A DNA stretch of 64,000 nt from Streptomyces sp. NBC_01707 (GTDB lineage Bacteria; Actinomycetota; Actinomycetes; Streptomycetales; Streptomycetaceae), in NCBI RefSeq assembly GCF_041438805.1, contig NZ_CP109190.1:3348001-3412000 (forward strand). Reading direction: 5' to 3'. A program made the translations under genes and the position numbers. This document shows positions 15,699-25,246 of this stretch, piece after piece. Each line of letters begins with the position of its first letter. Position 1 is the first letter of the stretch. Under the pieces are notes generated by a model. The model had not been told where the DNA came from and made no database searches. It worked only from the letters and a program-made list of their open reading frames with translations.

Positions 15699-17492
15699 CT
15701 AGGAGACCGGCTGCGACCCTTCCTGGGCCGTCCCTGCCCCAGGGTTGAGGGAGCAGATCCGGAGCGCGTCCGCGCGGGCCTCGGCGAACGTTTCTCGGAC
15801 GGAGTCCTCATCCCTCCCCCAGGCTCGAGCAACTGTCTGCGCCTGCGGGCCAATACGCCGCTCGACGGCGGGGCGCGAAAGCTCTTCCGTGTAGAGGTCC
15901 TCGAAGTCCCAGCGCCACGAGCCGCGCAGTTTCGCCGCGCTCGGATTCGTGACGACCTCGGACCCGTCCGGGGCGTACACGGCTGGCCCCGCCTCCCACA
16001 CCCAGGCACGCCGCGGCGTCTGCGAACGCACGGACTTCAGCGCGCTGTCCGCACTGGCCCCATCGCCGAAGGTGCCGATCCACCCGTCGCTCGTCATCCT
16101 CTCGACGTGCACCGAGCCACCGTGCTCGCGCACCCAGCGCTCAGCCGTCCCCTCGGCGTCGTCCAAATCCCAGAAGCCGATCCGCTGCGCACCGATGTGC
16201 GCGACGTGCACCGCCCGACCACCGTCACGCTCGGGGCCGTTCTCCTGCGACGCCGCACGAGCGGGCGGCGTGAAGCCCATGACCCGATCGATCGTCACCA
16301 GGGCGGCCGTGTGCGCCGTCTCCAGCAGGTGCCCGTACGTGTCGGAGGTCGTCGTGATCGACTCGTGCCCCAGGCGCCGCTGCACGTACGTCAAGCTGTG
16401 CCTGTCCGACAGCAGCGCCGCAACGTGCGAGTGCCTCAGGTCATGGATTGTGGGGAACTTCCACTGCGGCAGCACCCCTCGCTTCTTGGCCTCAGCGACC
16501 CCTGCCATCCACCGGTCGTAGAACGTCGAGTAAGGGAGCCGGCCGCCGCTGCCGTCGTGGAAGATCAGGTCGTCCTTCCCCAGCCCGGCGACGCCATGGT
16601 CGAGAAGCTCTTGCCAGAGTCCGGCCGTGATCTCGACCGTCCGTCGCCCCGCCTTCGACTTCGGCGGTCCGAGACACCATTCCTCGCCCGGCACCCGCTT
16701 CCACGCCCGGGTGACGCGCAGCTCGTACTCGCCGGGCCGGGGATTGCGGGCATGCCGCGCCGCGAGCGCGCTGATCTCGCCCCACCGTAGTCCGCTCCCG
16801 TACGCCGTCCGCACGAGCATCCGATCACTGGGGCGAGGGAAGCACTCGACGAGACCGGCGATCTCTTCAGGAGTCATGAACTCCATGTCGTCGCTCGACT
16901 CGTCGTCGCCGATGCCCCAATCGTCATTGCTGGGGAGCCGGGTCAGGTCACACGGGTTGCGGTCTCGAAGCGGCGGCTCGGCAACTACGGCTTCCTTCAG
17001 GACTGACGACAGCAGCCCATGCAGACCCCGCAGCGTCTCCGGCGACATGTCCTTTGTCTTCGACCCGCGCTTGACCTTCGTCTTCAGCATCTTGTTGACC
17101 CACGCTCCGACCGTCGCCTTGCTGAAATGCTCGGCAGATCGGATGTCGCAGTTGCCGAAGGACGGGAACATGTACATCTCCAGCGCACGAATGCGCTGTT
17201 GCTTGTACCGCTTGCTCGCGGTGCGATTCTCGACGGACTCAACTGCCCAGCGGTCGAAGCGATAACGCAGCTCATCCGCAGCTGCCGGGTCGATGTAGCC
17301 CTTGCCCTTCACCCAGCCAGGGGGCCAGTGCTGCCTGGCCTCGTCAACCGCGTCCCTAAAGACCTTCGCCGAGTCCTCATCGTCGAAGCGTTCGGTCTGT
17401 TGCTCACCAGTCCTCACACCCCCTTCGCGCCACCGCACCTGGTAGCTGGAGACCTCCCCAGCCCTGTTCCTACGCGCAACAAGGTTCGCCAT
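15699..17492 (-). CDS. int: tyrosine recombinase/integrase with C-terminal extension
   Basis: A 597-residue protein from ATG 17492. An AP2-like N-terminal and SAM-like core-binding region occupy about 1-200. The catalytic domain shows R236 (GLRWGEIS), H350-x-x-R353 (IHDLRHSH), H376 (LGHES) and Y386 (SDTYGHL). It integrates and excises a mobile element at an attachment site. Typical actinomycete integrases end about 40-50 residues after the tyrosine; here a further 170 residues follow in frame, including two WDL/WVR-type strands and RGSWRWDFEDLY, of unknown role. Tandem repeats GTGCTCCCACG/GTGCTCCCATT lie immediately upstream. No tRNA target is visible nearby. Confidence 0.9.
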   Translation of the reverse strand: MANLVARRNRAGEVSSYQVRWREGGVRTGEQQTERFDDEDSAKVFRDAVDEARQHWPPGWVKGKGYIDPAAADELRYRFDRWAVESVENRTASKRYKQQRIRALEMYMFPSFGNCDIRSAEHFSKATVGAWVNKMLKTKVKRGSKTKDMSPETLRGLHGLLSSVLKEAVVAEPPLRDRNPCDLTRLPSNDDWGIGDDESSDDMEFMTPEEIAGLVECFPRPSDRMLVRTAYGSGLRWGEISALAARHARNPRPGEYELRVTRAWKRVPGEEWCLGPPKSKAGRRTVEITAGLWQELLDHGVAGLGKDDLIFHDGSGGRLPYSTFYDRWMAGVAEAKKRGVLPQWKFPTIHDLRHSHVAALLSDRHSLTYVQRRLGHESITTTSDTYGHLLETAHTAALVTIDRVMGFTPPARAASQENGPERDGGRAVHVAHIGAQRIGFWDLDDAEGTAERWVREHGGSVHVERMTSDGWIGTFGDGASADSALKSVRSQTPRRAWVWEAGPAVYAPDGSEVVTNPSAAKLRGSWRWDFEDLYTEELSRPAVERRIGPQAQTVARAWGRDEDSVRETFAEARADALRICSLNPGAGTAQEGSQPVS

Positions 17493-17511
17493 GAGCGGAG
17501 GGTAACCGCTC

Positions 17512-17533
17512 GTGCTCCCACGGTGCTCCCATT
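17512..17533. repeat. tandem 11-bp repeat upstream of int
   Basis: GTGCTCCCACG (17512-17522) and GTGCTCCCATT (17523-17533) are adjacent direct repeats 20 bp upstream of the integrase start. Tandem repeats in this place are commonly arm-type integrase binding sites of attP. Confidence 0.5.
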
Positions 17534-17593
17534 ACCCCATCTGAACCGGCCAAGATCCGACTATCGAAGCAGCTCAAGGTGCAGATACGCAGG

Positions 17594-17630
17594 AACGGCC
17601 GGAGCCCCCGCACAGTGGGCTCCGGCCGTT
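17594..17630. terminator. 14-bp perfect hairpin terminator
   Basis: AACGGCCGGAGCCC (17594-17607) pairs exactly with GGGCTCCGGCCGTT (17617-17630) around a 9-base loop. It lies at the element/chromosome boundary, downstream of the leftward aldehyde dehydrogenase, and would stop transcription from that gene into the integrase. Confidence 0.8.
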
Positions 17631-17706
17631 CGTCTGCCGCCTGCTGTCGTGCTGTCCAGGCGGATTACAGGCGGCTGTGGTGGACCGGTTCGATCCTGCT
17701 CAGGAA

Positions 17707-19152
17707 CTACAGGGCGAGGCCGGTGAGGACCAGCACGCGCTCGTAGGTGTAGTCGTCCATCGCGTAGCGAACACCCTCGCGGCCGACGCCGGACTGCTTG
17801 GCTCCGCCGTACGGCATCTGGTCGGCGCGGTAGGAGGGGACGTCACCGATGATGACGCCGCCGACCTCGAGGGCGCGGTGGGCGCGGAACGCGGTCTGCA
17901 GGTCGTGCGTGAACACACCTGCCTGCAGGCCGTACTTGGACGAGTTGACGGAGGCGAAGGCCTCGGCCTCGCCGGCCACCTTCTCGATGCTGAGCACCGG
18001 TCCGAACACCTCCTCGGAAGCGAGGGTGACGCCGGCCGGGAGCTCCGTCAGAACGGTGGGCGCGTACGTCGCGCCGTCCCGCTTGCCGCCGGCGAGCAGC
18101 TGGGCGCCGGCCTGCACGGCCTCGTCGACCCAGGACTCGACGCGCTTGGCGGCGTCCTCGTTGACCAGCGGGCCGACATCGGTCGCCGCGTCGGACGGGT
18201 CACCGGTCACCTGCGCCTCGACGGCAGCGACGATCTTCGGGACGAGCCGGTCGTAGACCGCGGCGTCCGCGATGACGCGCTGCACCGAGATGCAGGACTG
18301 GCCGCCCTGGTAGTTGGAGAAGGTCGCGATGCGGGTCGCGGCCCAGTCCAGGTCCTCGTCGGAGGCGTAGTCGCCGAGGACGACCGCAGCGCCGTTGCCG
18401 CCGAGCTCCAGCGTGCAGTGCTTGCGCGGCACCGACTCCATGATCGAGTAGCCGACCGCGGCCGACCCGGTGAAGGAGATCACGGGCAGCCGCTCGTCCT
18501 GCACGAGGGCGGGCATGCGGTCGTTGGGCACCGTGAGCACGGACCACGAACCGGCCGGAAGGTCCGTCTCGGCCAGCAGCTCACCGAGGATCAGCGACGA
18601 GATCGGGGTGGCCGGGGCGGGCTTCAGGATGATCGGGGCGCCGACGGCGATGGCCGGGGCCACCTTGTGGGCGCTCAGGTTCAGCGGGAAGTTGAAGGGC
18701 GCGATGCCGAGGATCGTGCCGCGCGGGAAGCGACGGGTCAGCCCGAGTCGGCCCGTGCCACCGGCGTCGGTGTCGAGGCGCTGGGCCTCACCGCTGTTGA
18801 AGCGGCGGGCTTCCTCGGAGGCGAACCGGAACACGGAGACGGCGCGGCCGACCTCACCGCGGGCCCACTTGATGGGCTTGCCGTTCTCGGCGGAGATCAG
18901 CTGGGCGATCTCCTCGGTGCGCTCCACGAGACGCCGTACGACGTGGTCGAGCGCGGCGGCGCGGACATGGGCAGGCGTCGCGGCGAACTCCTCGCGCACG
19001 GCGTGCGCGGCGGCGACGGCCTCCTCGATCTGCGCGTCGGTCGGCACGCTGACCGTGCCGACGAGTCGACCGTCCCAGGGGTTCGTGACGTCGAAGCTGT
19101 CCTCGCCGGTGGCCTGGCGGCCGGCGAGCCAGAAGGCGTGGGTGGAAGTCAT
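17707..19152 (-). CDS. aldehyde dehydrogenase (NAD(P)-dependent)
   Basis: A 481-residue ALDH superfamily member from ATG 19152. It has the substrate/cofactor motif APFNFPLNL, Gly-rich SFTGSAAVGY, the general base E in LELGGNGA, the catalytic C in GGQSCIS, and the C-terminal EEVFGPVL. It oxidises an aldehyde to the acid in the cytoplasm. The adjacent PucR regulator and nearby gabT suggest a role at the GABA end of polyamine breakdown (succinate semialdehyde or a related substrate). FNFPLNLSAHK and the GQSCIS active site are more like the glyceraldehyde-3-phosphate/lactaldehyde-type ALDH11 group, so the substrate is uncertain. Confidence 0.85.
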   Translation of the reverse strand: MTSTHAFWLAGRQATGEDSFDVTNPWDGRLVGTVSVPTDAQIEEAVAAAHAVREEFAATPAHVRAAALDHVVRRLVERTEEIAQLISAENGKPIKWARGEVGRAVSVFRFASEEARRFNSGEAQRLDTDAGGTGRLGLTRRFPRGTILGIAPFNFPLNLSAHKVAPAIAVGAPIILKPAPATPISSLILGELLAETDLPAGSWSVLTVPNDRMPALVQDERLPVISFTGSAAVGYSIMESVPRKHCTLELGGNGAAVVLGDYASDEDLDWAATRIATFSNYQGGQSCISVQRVIADAAVYDRLVPKIVAAVEAQVTGDPSDAATDVGPLVNEDAAKRVESWVDEAVQAGAQLLAGGKRDGATYAPTVLTELPAGVTLASEEVFGPVLSIEKVAGEAEAFASVNSSKYGLQAGVFTHDLQTAFRAHRALEVGGVIIGDVPSYRADQMPYGGAKQSGVGREGVRYAMDDYTYERVLVLTGLAL

Positions 19153-19348
19153 GGAGGTTCCGGCCCTTCGGAGTCGTGGGGTGTCCTGTCCCCCACCGTA
19201 GGGCCGTACCGGCGGCCTGGCGTTTGTCCGGTGCGGAGCAGAAGCGGGCGTGCATGCGCCGGTTTGTCGGATGACCCGGCCCACCGGGACGGTTCACCGC
19301 GACCGACCGCCGAGCAGCTGCGTGCCCAGGGGCCGGACGGGCTTCGTC

Positions 19349-20920
19349 TCACGGCGTCGTCGGGGAACTCGTGGCCTTCAGTGCCAGCCACAGCTCCATC
19401 CGCACATCCGGGTCGTCCAGGGAGCGGCCCAGGATCTCCTCCACCCGCCGCATCCGGTACCGCAGGGTGTGACGGTGCACGCCCAGGTCGGCCGCGGCCG
19501 CATCCCACTGACCGTGGTGGCTGAGCCAGGCGCGCAGCGAGGCGACCAGGTCGCCGCGGCCCTTCGCGTCGTGTTCGCGCAGGGCCCGGAGCATGCCGTC
19601 GGCGAAGGCCCGGACCGCGTCGTCCGCGAGCAGCGGCAGGACCGAGCCGGCCGCCAGCTCCTCGTGCTCGACCATGGCCCTGCCCCTGCGGCGGGCGACC
19701 GAGAGTGCCTGTTCGGCCTGCTTGTACGCGGCGGAGACGGCGGTCGGACCGGCCGGTGCGGACAGTCCGACGACCACCTCGGTGTCCTCCGGCGCCGCCT
19801 GGTCGTGCGGGGTTCGCTCCTCCTGGGCCGCCGCGTATGCCGCGCAGGCGGCGACGGCCGCGCCGCCGTCCGCGGCGAGGACGACGAGCCGTTCCCCTTC
19901 GGGGACCATCAGCAGGGCCTCCCCGGACCGGGCGGCCGCCGACTCCATCGCCTCGCCGAGCAGGACCGGTGTCGCCGGATCGGGCGCCTCCGCGATCAGC
20001 AGACGGAACGGGGCGTCGAGCAGCCCTCCGTACAGGTCCCCGGCGACGGCCCGCGCATGGTCCGGCTGGCCGGCGAGGAGCATCCGGAGTACCGCGGCGC
20101 CCAGCCGCTGTTCGGCGCCCTGAAGGGCGCGGGAGCGGGCGGTGGTGAGGGTCAGCAGGGCGACGGCCGAGTGCACGGCGTACCGCTCGGCGGTACCCAG
20201 AGCCGACCCGGTGCCCACGGCCAGGGCGCCACGTGCCCGACGGCCGGTGCCCAGGGTCTGGAGCTCGACCCGGTCGTCGGAGTCACCGACGACGACACTC
20301 GCCGGGGCCGGGCGGTCGCGCAGGCGTTCCACATCGGCGGTGAGCCGGGCCGCTCTGCGGGCGGCCCAGTCGGGGGCGGCGGCCACGACGGCGCCGGACG
20401 CGTCGTACAGCGCGGCCCAGCCGTCGACCTGGGCGGCGAGCCGGCTGAGAAGTTCGCCGGGCCCCTCCCCGGCGAGTGCGGCCTTGGTGAGATCGCGCTG
20501 AGCCTCGAAGCCCGCTGTCACGGCGCGGTACTGGTCGGCGGCGATCGCCGAGGAGACGGCCTTGGCGATGGCGAGGAAGGCGGTGCGGCGCGGGACTTCG
20601 AGGAGTGGCAGTCCCGCTTCCTCGGCGGCGTCGATCAGTGGCTGCGGCACCTCGTCGTAGTTGACGCCCACCGCGAAGCCGAGCCCGACGACTCCGGCGG
20701 CTGCCAGCCGGCGCACGTACCGGCGCATCGCTTCGGGGTTCTCGGCGTCGAGGTTGGTGGCGGTGACGAGGAGGAGTTCGCCGCCCTCCATGTACGGAAC
20801 GGGGTCGGCCAGCTCGCTGGCGTGCGCCCAGCGCACCGGCGCGTCGAGCCGGTCCGCCCCCGCACGCACCGTGAGTTTGAGCGCCGAATGCTGGACGAGC
20901 GAGGCGAGAGTGGGGGGCAT
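19349..20920 (-). CDS. PucR-family transcriptional regulator
   Basis: A 523-residue regulator with an N-terminal PucR (purine-catabolism type) domain at about 10-130, a GGDEF-like central region, and a C-terminal helix-turn-helix of the PucR/CdaR type (WDAAAADLGVHRHTLRYRMR, then RVEEILG). PucR proteins usually activate neighbouring catabolic genes when bound to a nitrogen-containing metabolite. It sits between an aldehyde dehydrogenase (same strand, downstream) and, beyond one gene, gabT, and in Streptomyces this arrangement is linked to GABA/polyamine use. Ligand unknown. Confidence 0.85.
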   Translation of the reverse strand: MPPTLASLVQHSALKLTVRAGADRLDAPVRWAHASELADPVPYMEGGELLLVTATNLDAENPEAMRRYVRRLAAAGVVGLGFAVGVNYDEVPQPLIDAAEEAGLPLLEVPRRTAFLAIAKAVSSAIAADQYRAVTAGFEAQRDLTKAALAGEGPGELLSRLAAQVDGWAALYDASGAVVAAAPDWAARRAARLTADVERLRDRPAPASVVVGDSDDRVELQTLGTGRRARGALAVGTGSALGTAERYAVHSAVALLTLTTARSRALQGAEQRLGAAVLRMLLAGQPDHARAVAGDLYGGLLDAPFRLLIAEAPDPATPVLLGEAMESAAARSGEALLMVPEGERLVVLAADGGAAVAACAAYAAAQEERTPHDQAAPEDTEVVVGLSAPAGPTAVSAAYKQAEQALSVARRRGRAMVEHEELAAGSVLPLLADDAVRAFADGMLRALREHDAKGRGDLVASLRAWLSHHGQWDAAAADLGVHRHTLRYRMRRVEEILGRSLDDPDVRMELWLALKATSSPTTP

Positions 20921-21095
20921 GGGACCGCGGGACCTTCGGGAGTCGATTTCGCCGTCCCGTACGAACGGCTCCTCCCGATTCTGCCAGGACGGCAGGGTCG
21001 GCCGTAACCACTCCCGGTGACCCGGGTACCGCCGCGGCCCACCGGATCCACTGCGGCGAGCCCGGCCCGCACGTCATGGCCGCCCAGTTGCCGGT

Positions 21096-23525
21096 TCAGC
21101 CGTTCAGGTTCACCAGCAGGGGCGGCGCGTGCTCCCCTCGTACCGTCGTCAGGGACAGCACCGCGTGTCCGGCGGGTACGCGATGGGCCAGTTCGGAGGC
21201 CGACCAGCGTTCGCGTTCGACCTGGCGCACGGTCACCGCGTCGGTGGTCACCGCCTTGCCGGTGACCAGCTTGCGGAAGGCGTGGATGGCCCGGGTCATC
21301 GGCTGGTCGGCGAAGACCGTGCGCTGGGTGACGTCCCGGGTCTCGACCCATTCCGTACCCCATGCCTCGGCGAACCGCTTGCCGTCCCACGTGGTGATCC
21401 CGGAGAACGCCATCCGGCAGCCGACCGCGCCCAGCAGCGCCGTGTGCAGGCTCTCCGGGACGTCGTCGAGGGTGCGCAGCGTGAGCACGGCCCCGGCGTG
21501 CGCGGAGCGCAGTCGCTGGATGCCACGGACGGTGTCGGGGGTCAGCGTGCGGGTCGCGTCGTCGAGGACCAGGCAGGCGAAGAGGGAACGGTCGGCGCGG
21601 GCGGCCGCGCTCGCCGTGAACTGGGCGAGGACCAGCCGGGCCAGCATCCGCGACGCCTCGGCGTGACCGCGTTCGGGCAGATCGATGCGGACCCTGAGCG
21701 GATGCTCCAGGGCCCGCAGGGAGAAGGGGCGGGCCTTGCCCGTGGTGTCGAAGAATTCGGCGAACGCGGGCCGGTCGAGCAGTGCGACCCGGTCGGCGAG
21801 TGCGGGTCCGGGGTCTCCAGGAGCGCCGGACTGGCGGGCGCGTGCGTCGAGTTCGCGGTGCATGCTCTGCGCGCCCGCCGTGTCGACGGCCTCGCGCAGG
21901 GCCGCGAGCGCGGCCGGGACACCGTCCAGCAGCTCCCGCAGCTCGGGGACGGCGGGAAAACGGCCGTGGGCGGCGCGGTGGGGGCCGAGGAGCTGGGCGA
22001 GGGCGGTGGCGGCTCGCCTGCTGTCCACCTCGGGGAGGTCCCCGACGAGCCCCTCGGCCAGGACCGCCGCGGCTTCGTCGGGATCGGTGGTGCCGCCGTA
22101 GAGGTCGAGGTCGTGTACGGAGGCCGGGTCGCCGAGCTTGACCACGACGTCGAACCCCTTGTCGGCTCCGAGCTGGGTGCCGGTGGCGCACACCGCGACG
22201 ACGGCGGCCCGCCCGGCGAGTGCCTGAAGGGCGAGGGATTCGACGACAGGCCGGATCAGTGCGCGGCTCTTGCCCGCCCCCGGCGGTCCGACGGCGAGCA
22301 GGGAGGTGCCGAGCAGTCCGGGGTCGAGGGCGATTCCGCTGCCGCGGCGGGCATACGGGTTGCGCTCGTTGTCGTCGACCGTGCCGATCCTGACCTGGTC
22401 GACGAGCAGATCGTGCCGGGCGGAGCGGACCGGGAGATCGCGCGCGCCGGAGGGATGGGTGCAGGCGGCGGCGCCGTTGCGCAGCACGGTGTCGGTGAAG
22501 GCGGGCAGCCGGGTGCTGTCGGCGCGTACGGAGGTCCAGGCACGTCGGATACGGGCGTAGTCGACGTCGTTCATCCGGCCCGACCGGGCCTCCTGGGCGA
22601 GCTTCGCTGCGGCCTGGTCCTGTCCGGCGGCGCGCAGGTCGGGCCACTCGGCCGGATCGTCCGCGCCATCCGCTGTCCGGCCCTCCGCGTCGTGGCCCGC
22701 CTCGCGGGCGGTGCCCCGGTCCGCGGTTCCACGCGCGCTCGGAGTGCCGGCCCCTGCCGTCGGCGGCTGCGGCGGGCGGGAGCCGTCGGCGTTCCTGCGG
22801 CGCAGCCGGGACCATCGGCCCAGCTTCGCGAAGGGCCACACGATCACCAGCGTGATCAGGGCGTACAGCGTGTAGGTGACCACGGTGGTCAGGGTGCGGT
22901 CGGTGCCCATCCACGGGCCGGCCACGAAGCTGAAGGTGAGCTCCATGCCCGGCACCGTCCCCGTCCACACGAGGATCCAGACCAGCAGCGCGCCGGCAGC
23001 CGCAGCGGCCGCGCGGGCAGCGGGTCCTCGGCCGGCGACCGAGCGTTCGAAAGCGGCGGGCCAGTTACCCAACCGGCCGAACCCGTAGACGATGGCTCCG
23101 ATGATCAGCAGACGGTAGATGTCGAGCGCGCGTACCGCCCCGTGGGTCAGCGGCTGGTGGTCGAACGGTCCCCACCATTCGTCGGGGGTGAAGAGGGTCA
23201 GCGGGACCCGCCAGTACGGGATGTATCCGTTGCGCCAGAGCGACCAGACGAGGATGCAGGCAAGGAGCGAGATCACCGCTCCGCCGACCAGCGTGCGGTC
23301 GGGCGTGCGCTCCGCCTCCTCGGCGGGACGGTCGGTGTGTCCGGACCGCCAGACGCCCGGTTCCGCGAAGGGCCGGGGGATGCGCAGCCAGTCCCCGAGG
23401 GAGGGGCCGCCGGCCGGTGCGTGGCCCGGCATGGGCGGCAGTACGGGCGGTGGCGGGCCGGCCGGCCGCGGCACCGAATGACCGGAGCGGGTGCCGCGTG
23501 AGTCGTACGTGCCCTCGGTGTCCAT
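21096..23525 (-). CDS. large membrane-anchored ATP/GTP-binding protein
   Basis: An 809-residue protein. A proline-rich head is followed by hydrophobic segments at about 85-105, 145-165, 180-200 and 220-240. A soluble ATPase begins with Walker A GPPGAGKSRALI at about residue 415 and continues with a TraD/FtsK-like region. It resembles a conserved actinomycete protein usually annotated simply as ATP/GTP-binding, with a type IV coupling-protein-like core. No partner secretion genes are next to it, so it may act alone in the envelope. The C-terminus has ERWSASELAHRVPAGHAVLSL. Conserved in core Streptomyces chromosomes; function unknown. Confidence 0.7.
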   Translation of the reverse strand: MDTEGTYDSRGTRSGHSVPRPAGPPPPVLPPMPGHAPAGGPSLGDWLRIPRPFAEPGVWRSGHTDRPAEEAERTPDRTLVGGAVISLLACILVWSLWRNGYIPYWRVPLTLFTPDEWWGPFDHQPLTHGAVRALDIYRLLIIGAIVYGFGRLGNWPAAFERSVAGRGPAARAAAAAAGALLVWILVWTGTVPGMELTFSFVAGPWMGTDRTLTTVVTYTLYALITLVIVWPFAKLGRWSRLRRRNADGSRPPQPPTAGAGTPSARGTADRGTAREAGHDAEGRTADGADDPAEWPDLRAAGQDQAAAKLAQEARSGRMNDVDYARIRRAWTSVRADSTRLPAFTDTVLRNGAAACTHPSGARDLPVRSARHDLLVDQVRIGTVDDNERNPYARRGSGIALDPGLLGTSLLAVGPPGAGKSRALIRPVVESLALQALAGRAAVVAVCATGTQLGADKGFDVVVKLGDPASVHDLDLYGGTTDPDEAAAVLAEGLVGDLPEVDSRRAATALAQLLGPHRAAHGRFPAVPELRELLDGVPAALAALREAVDTAGAQSMHRELDARARQSGAPGDPGPALADRVALLDRPAFAEFFDTTGKARPFSLRALEHPLRVRIDLPERGHAEASRMLARLVLAQFTASAAARADRSLFACLVLDDATRTLTPDTVRGIQRLRSAHAGAVLTLRTLDDVPESLHTALLGAVGCRMAFSGITTWDGKRFAEAWGTEWVETRDVTQRTVFADQPMTRAIHAFRKLVTGKAVTTDAVTVRQVERERWSASELAHRVPAGHAVLSLTTVRGEHAPPLLVNLNG

Positions 23526-23782
23526 GTGCTGTCCCTCGTCCCCTGACCAGCGCCGACCGGTAACCGCGGGCGCAGGCGCCCCGATCCCCTCAATCTAGTG
23601 CCCAGTGGCACCCCGTCAGACGCTGTCGGCCGGGAAGTCCCGCGACCGGTCGCCGGGCCGTCGCTATGTCCGTGACGGACAACCGCGTCGGGCCACTTCT
23701 CCCGAACGGAACATGCCGGACCCCCGGCCTCACCCCTAGCCTGCAGACAGAGAAGCGTCCGAAACACCCCCAGGAGCCCCTC

Positions 23783-25123
23783 ATGACCGCAATTCCGCAG
23801 GAGCGCCGCGTCGTCACTGCCATTCCCGGCCCGAAGTCGGTGGAGCTGCAGGCCCGCCGTCTCGCGACGGTCGCCGCAGGTGTGGGCTCCACCCTGCCGG
23901 TGTTCACCGCCCGCGCAGGCGGCGGCATCATCGAGGACGTGGACGGCAACCGTCTGATCGACTTCGGCTCCGGCATCGCCGTGACGTCGGTCGGCGCCTC
24001 CGCCGAGGCCGTCGTGCGCCGCGCCTCCGCGCAGCTCGCCGACTTCACCCACACCTGTTTCATGGTCACGCCGTACGAGGGGTACGTCGAGGTCTGTGAG
24101 CAGCTCGCCGAGCTGACTCCGGGCGACCACGCCAAGAAGTCCGCGCTGTTCAACTCGGGCGCCGAGGCCGTCGAGAACGCCGTGAAGATCGCCCGCGCCT
24201 ACACCAAGCGCACCGCGGTGGTCGTCTTCGACCACGGCTACCACGGCCGGACGAACCTGACGATGGCGCTGACCGCCAAGAACATGCCGTACAAGCAGGG
24301 CTTCGGTCCGTTCGCACCCGAGGTGTACCGGGTCCCGGTGGCGTACGGCTACCGCTGGCCGACCGGTGCGGAGAACGCCGGTGCCGAGGCTTCCGCCCAG
24401 GCCATCGACCAGATCACGAAGCAGATCGGCGCCGACAACGTCGCCGCGATCATCATCGAGCCGGTGCTCGGCGAGGGTGGCTTCATCGAGCCGGCGAAGG
24501 GCTTCCTCCCGGCGATCGCGCAGTTCGCCAAGGACAACGGCATCGTCTTCGTCGCGGACGAGATCCAGTCCGGATTCTGCCGCACCGGCCAGTGGTTCGC
24601 CTGTGAGGACGAGGGCATCGTCCCCGACCTGATCACCACCGCCAAGGGCATCGCGGGCGGTCTGCCGCTCTCGGCCGTGACGGGCCGCGCCGAGATCATG
24701 GACGCCGCGCACGCGGGCGGCCTCGGCGGTACGTACGGCGGAAACCCGGTGGCCTGCGCGGGTGCGCTCGGCGCCATCGAGACGATGCGCGAGCTGGACC
24801 TGAACGGGAAGGCGAAGCGCATCGAGGAGGTCATGAAGGGCCGCCTCGCCGAGATGCAGGCGAAGCTGCCGAACGGCGATGTCATCGGTGACATCCGTGG
24901 CCGTGGCGCGATGATCGCGATCGAGCTGGTGAAGGCCGGCACGAAGGACCCGAACCCGGAGGCCGCCGCGACGCTCGCGAAGGCCTGCCACGCGGAGGGC
25001 GTGCTCGTCCTCACCTGTGGCACGTACGGCAACGTGCTGCGCTTCCTGCCGCCGCTGGTGATCGGCGAGGACCTGCTCAACGAGGGCCTCGACATCATCG
25101 AGCAGGCTTTCGCCCAGATCTGA
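23783..25123 (+). CDS. gabT: 4-aminobutyrate aminotransferase
   Basis: A 446-residue class III PLP aminotransferase from ATG 23783 (CAGGAG upstream). It has FNSGAEAVENAVKIAR, the FADEIQ motif as FVADEIQSGFCRTG, and the PLP lysine in TTAKGIAGGLPLS. GabT transfers the amino group of GABA to 2-oxoglutarate, giving succinate semialdehyde and glutamate. This is the exit step of the putrescine pathway whose other enzymes are encoded 5-20 kb downstream. The length and motifs match the family closely. Confidence 0.9.
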   Translation: MTAIPQERRVVTAIPGPKSVELQARRLATVAAGVGSTLPVFTARAGGGIIEDVDGNRLIDFGSGIAVTSVGASAEAVVRRASAQLADFTHTCFMVTPYEGYVEVCEQLAELTPGDHAKKSALFNSGAEAVENAVKIARAYTKRTAVVVFDHGYHGRTNLTMALTAKNMPYKQGFGPFAPEVYRVPVAYGYRWPTGAENAGAEASAQAIDQITKQIGADNVAAIIIEPVLGEGGFIEPAKGFLPAIAQFAKDNGIVFVADEIQSGFCRTGQWFACEDEGIVPDLITTAKGIAGGLPLSAVTGRAEIMDAAHAGGLGGTYGGNPVACAGALGAIETMRELDLNGKAKRIEEVMKGRLAEMQAKLPNGDVIGDIRGRGAMIAIELVKAGTKDPNPEAAATLAKACHAEGVLVLTCGTYGNVLRFLPPLVIGEDLLNEGLDIIEQAFAQI

Positions 25124-25246
25124 TCCGATCCTGGCGCCGATACCGACCGGGTCCACGTGAGGGCCTGTGAAGAAGGTGTGGGGGGCCGATGGCGGGATGC
25201 GGTTCCCGCTGTCGGTCCCCCGTCGGCTGCCGTACGGTTCCTGCAG

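Noticed and set aside
17500-17700. A tRNA gene serving as attachment site for the integrase.
   Set aside because: No cloverleaf could be built in this stretch; only the tandem repeats and the 14-bp terminator hairpin are present.
20635-22968. A 777-residue open frame overlapping the PucR and ATPase genes.
   Set aside because: It is an arginine-rich shadow of two convincing genes, caused by high GC and codon bias.
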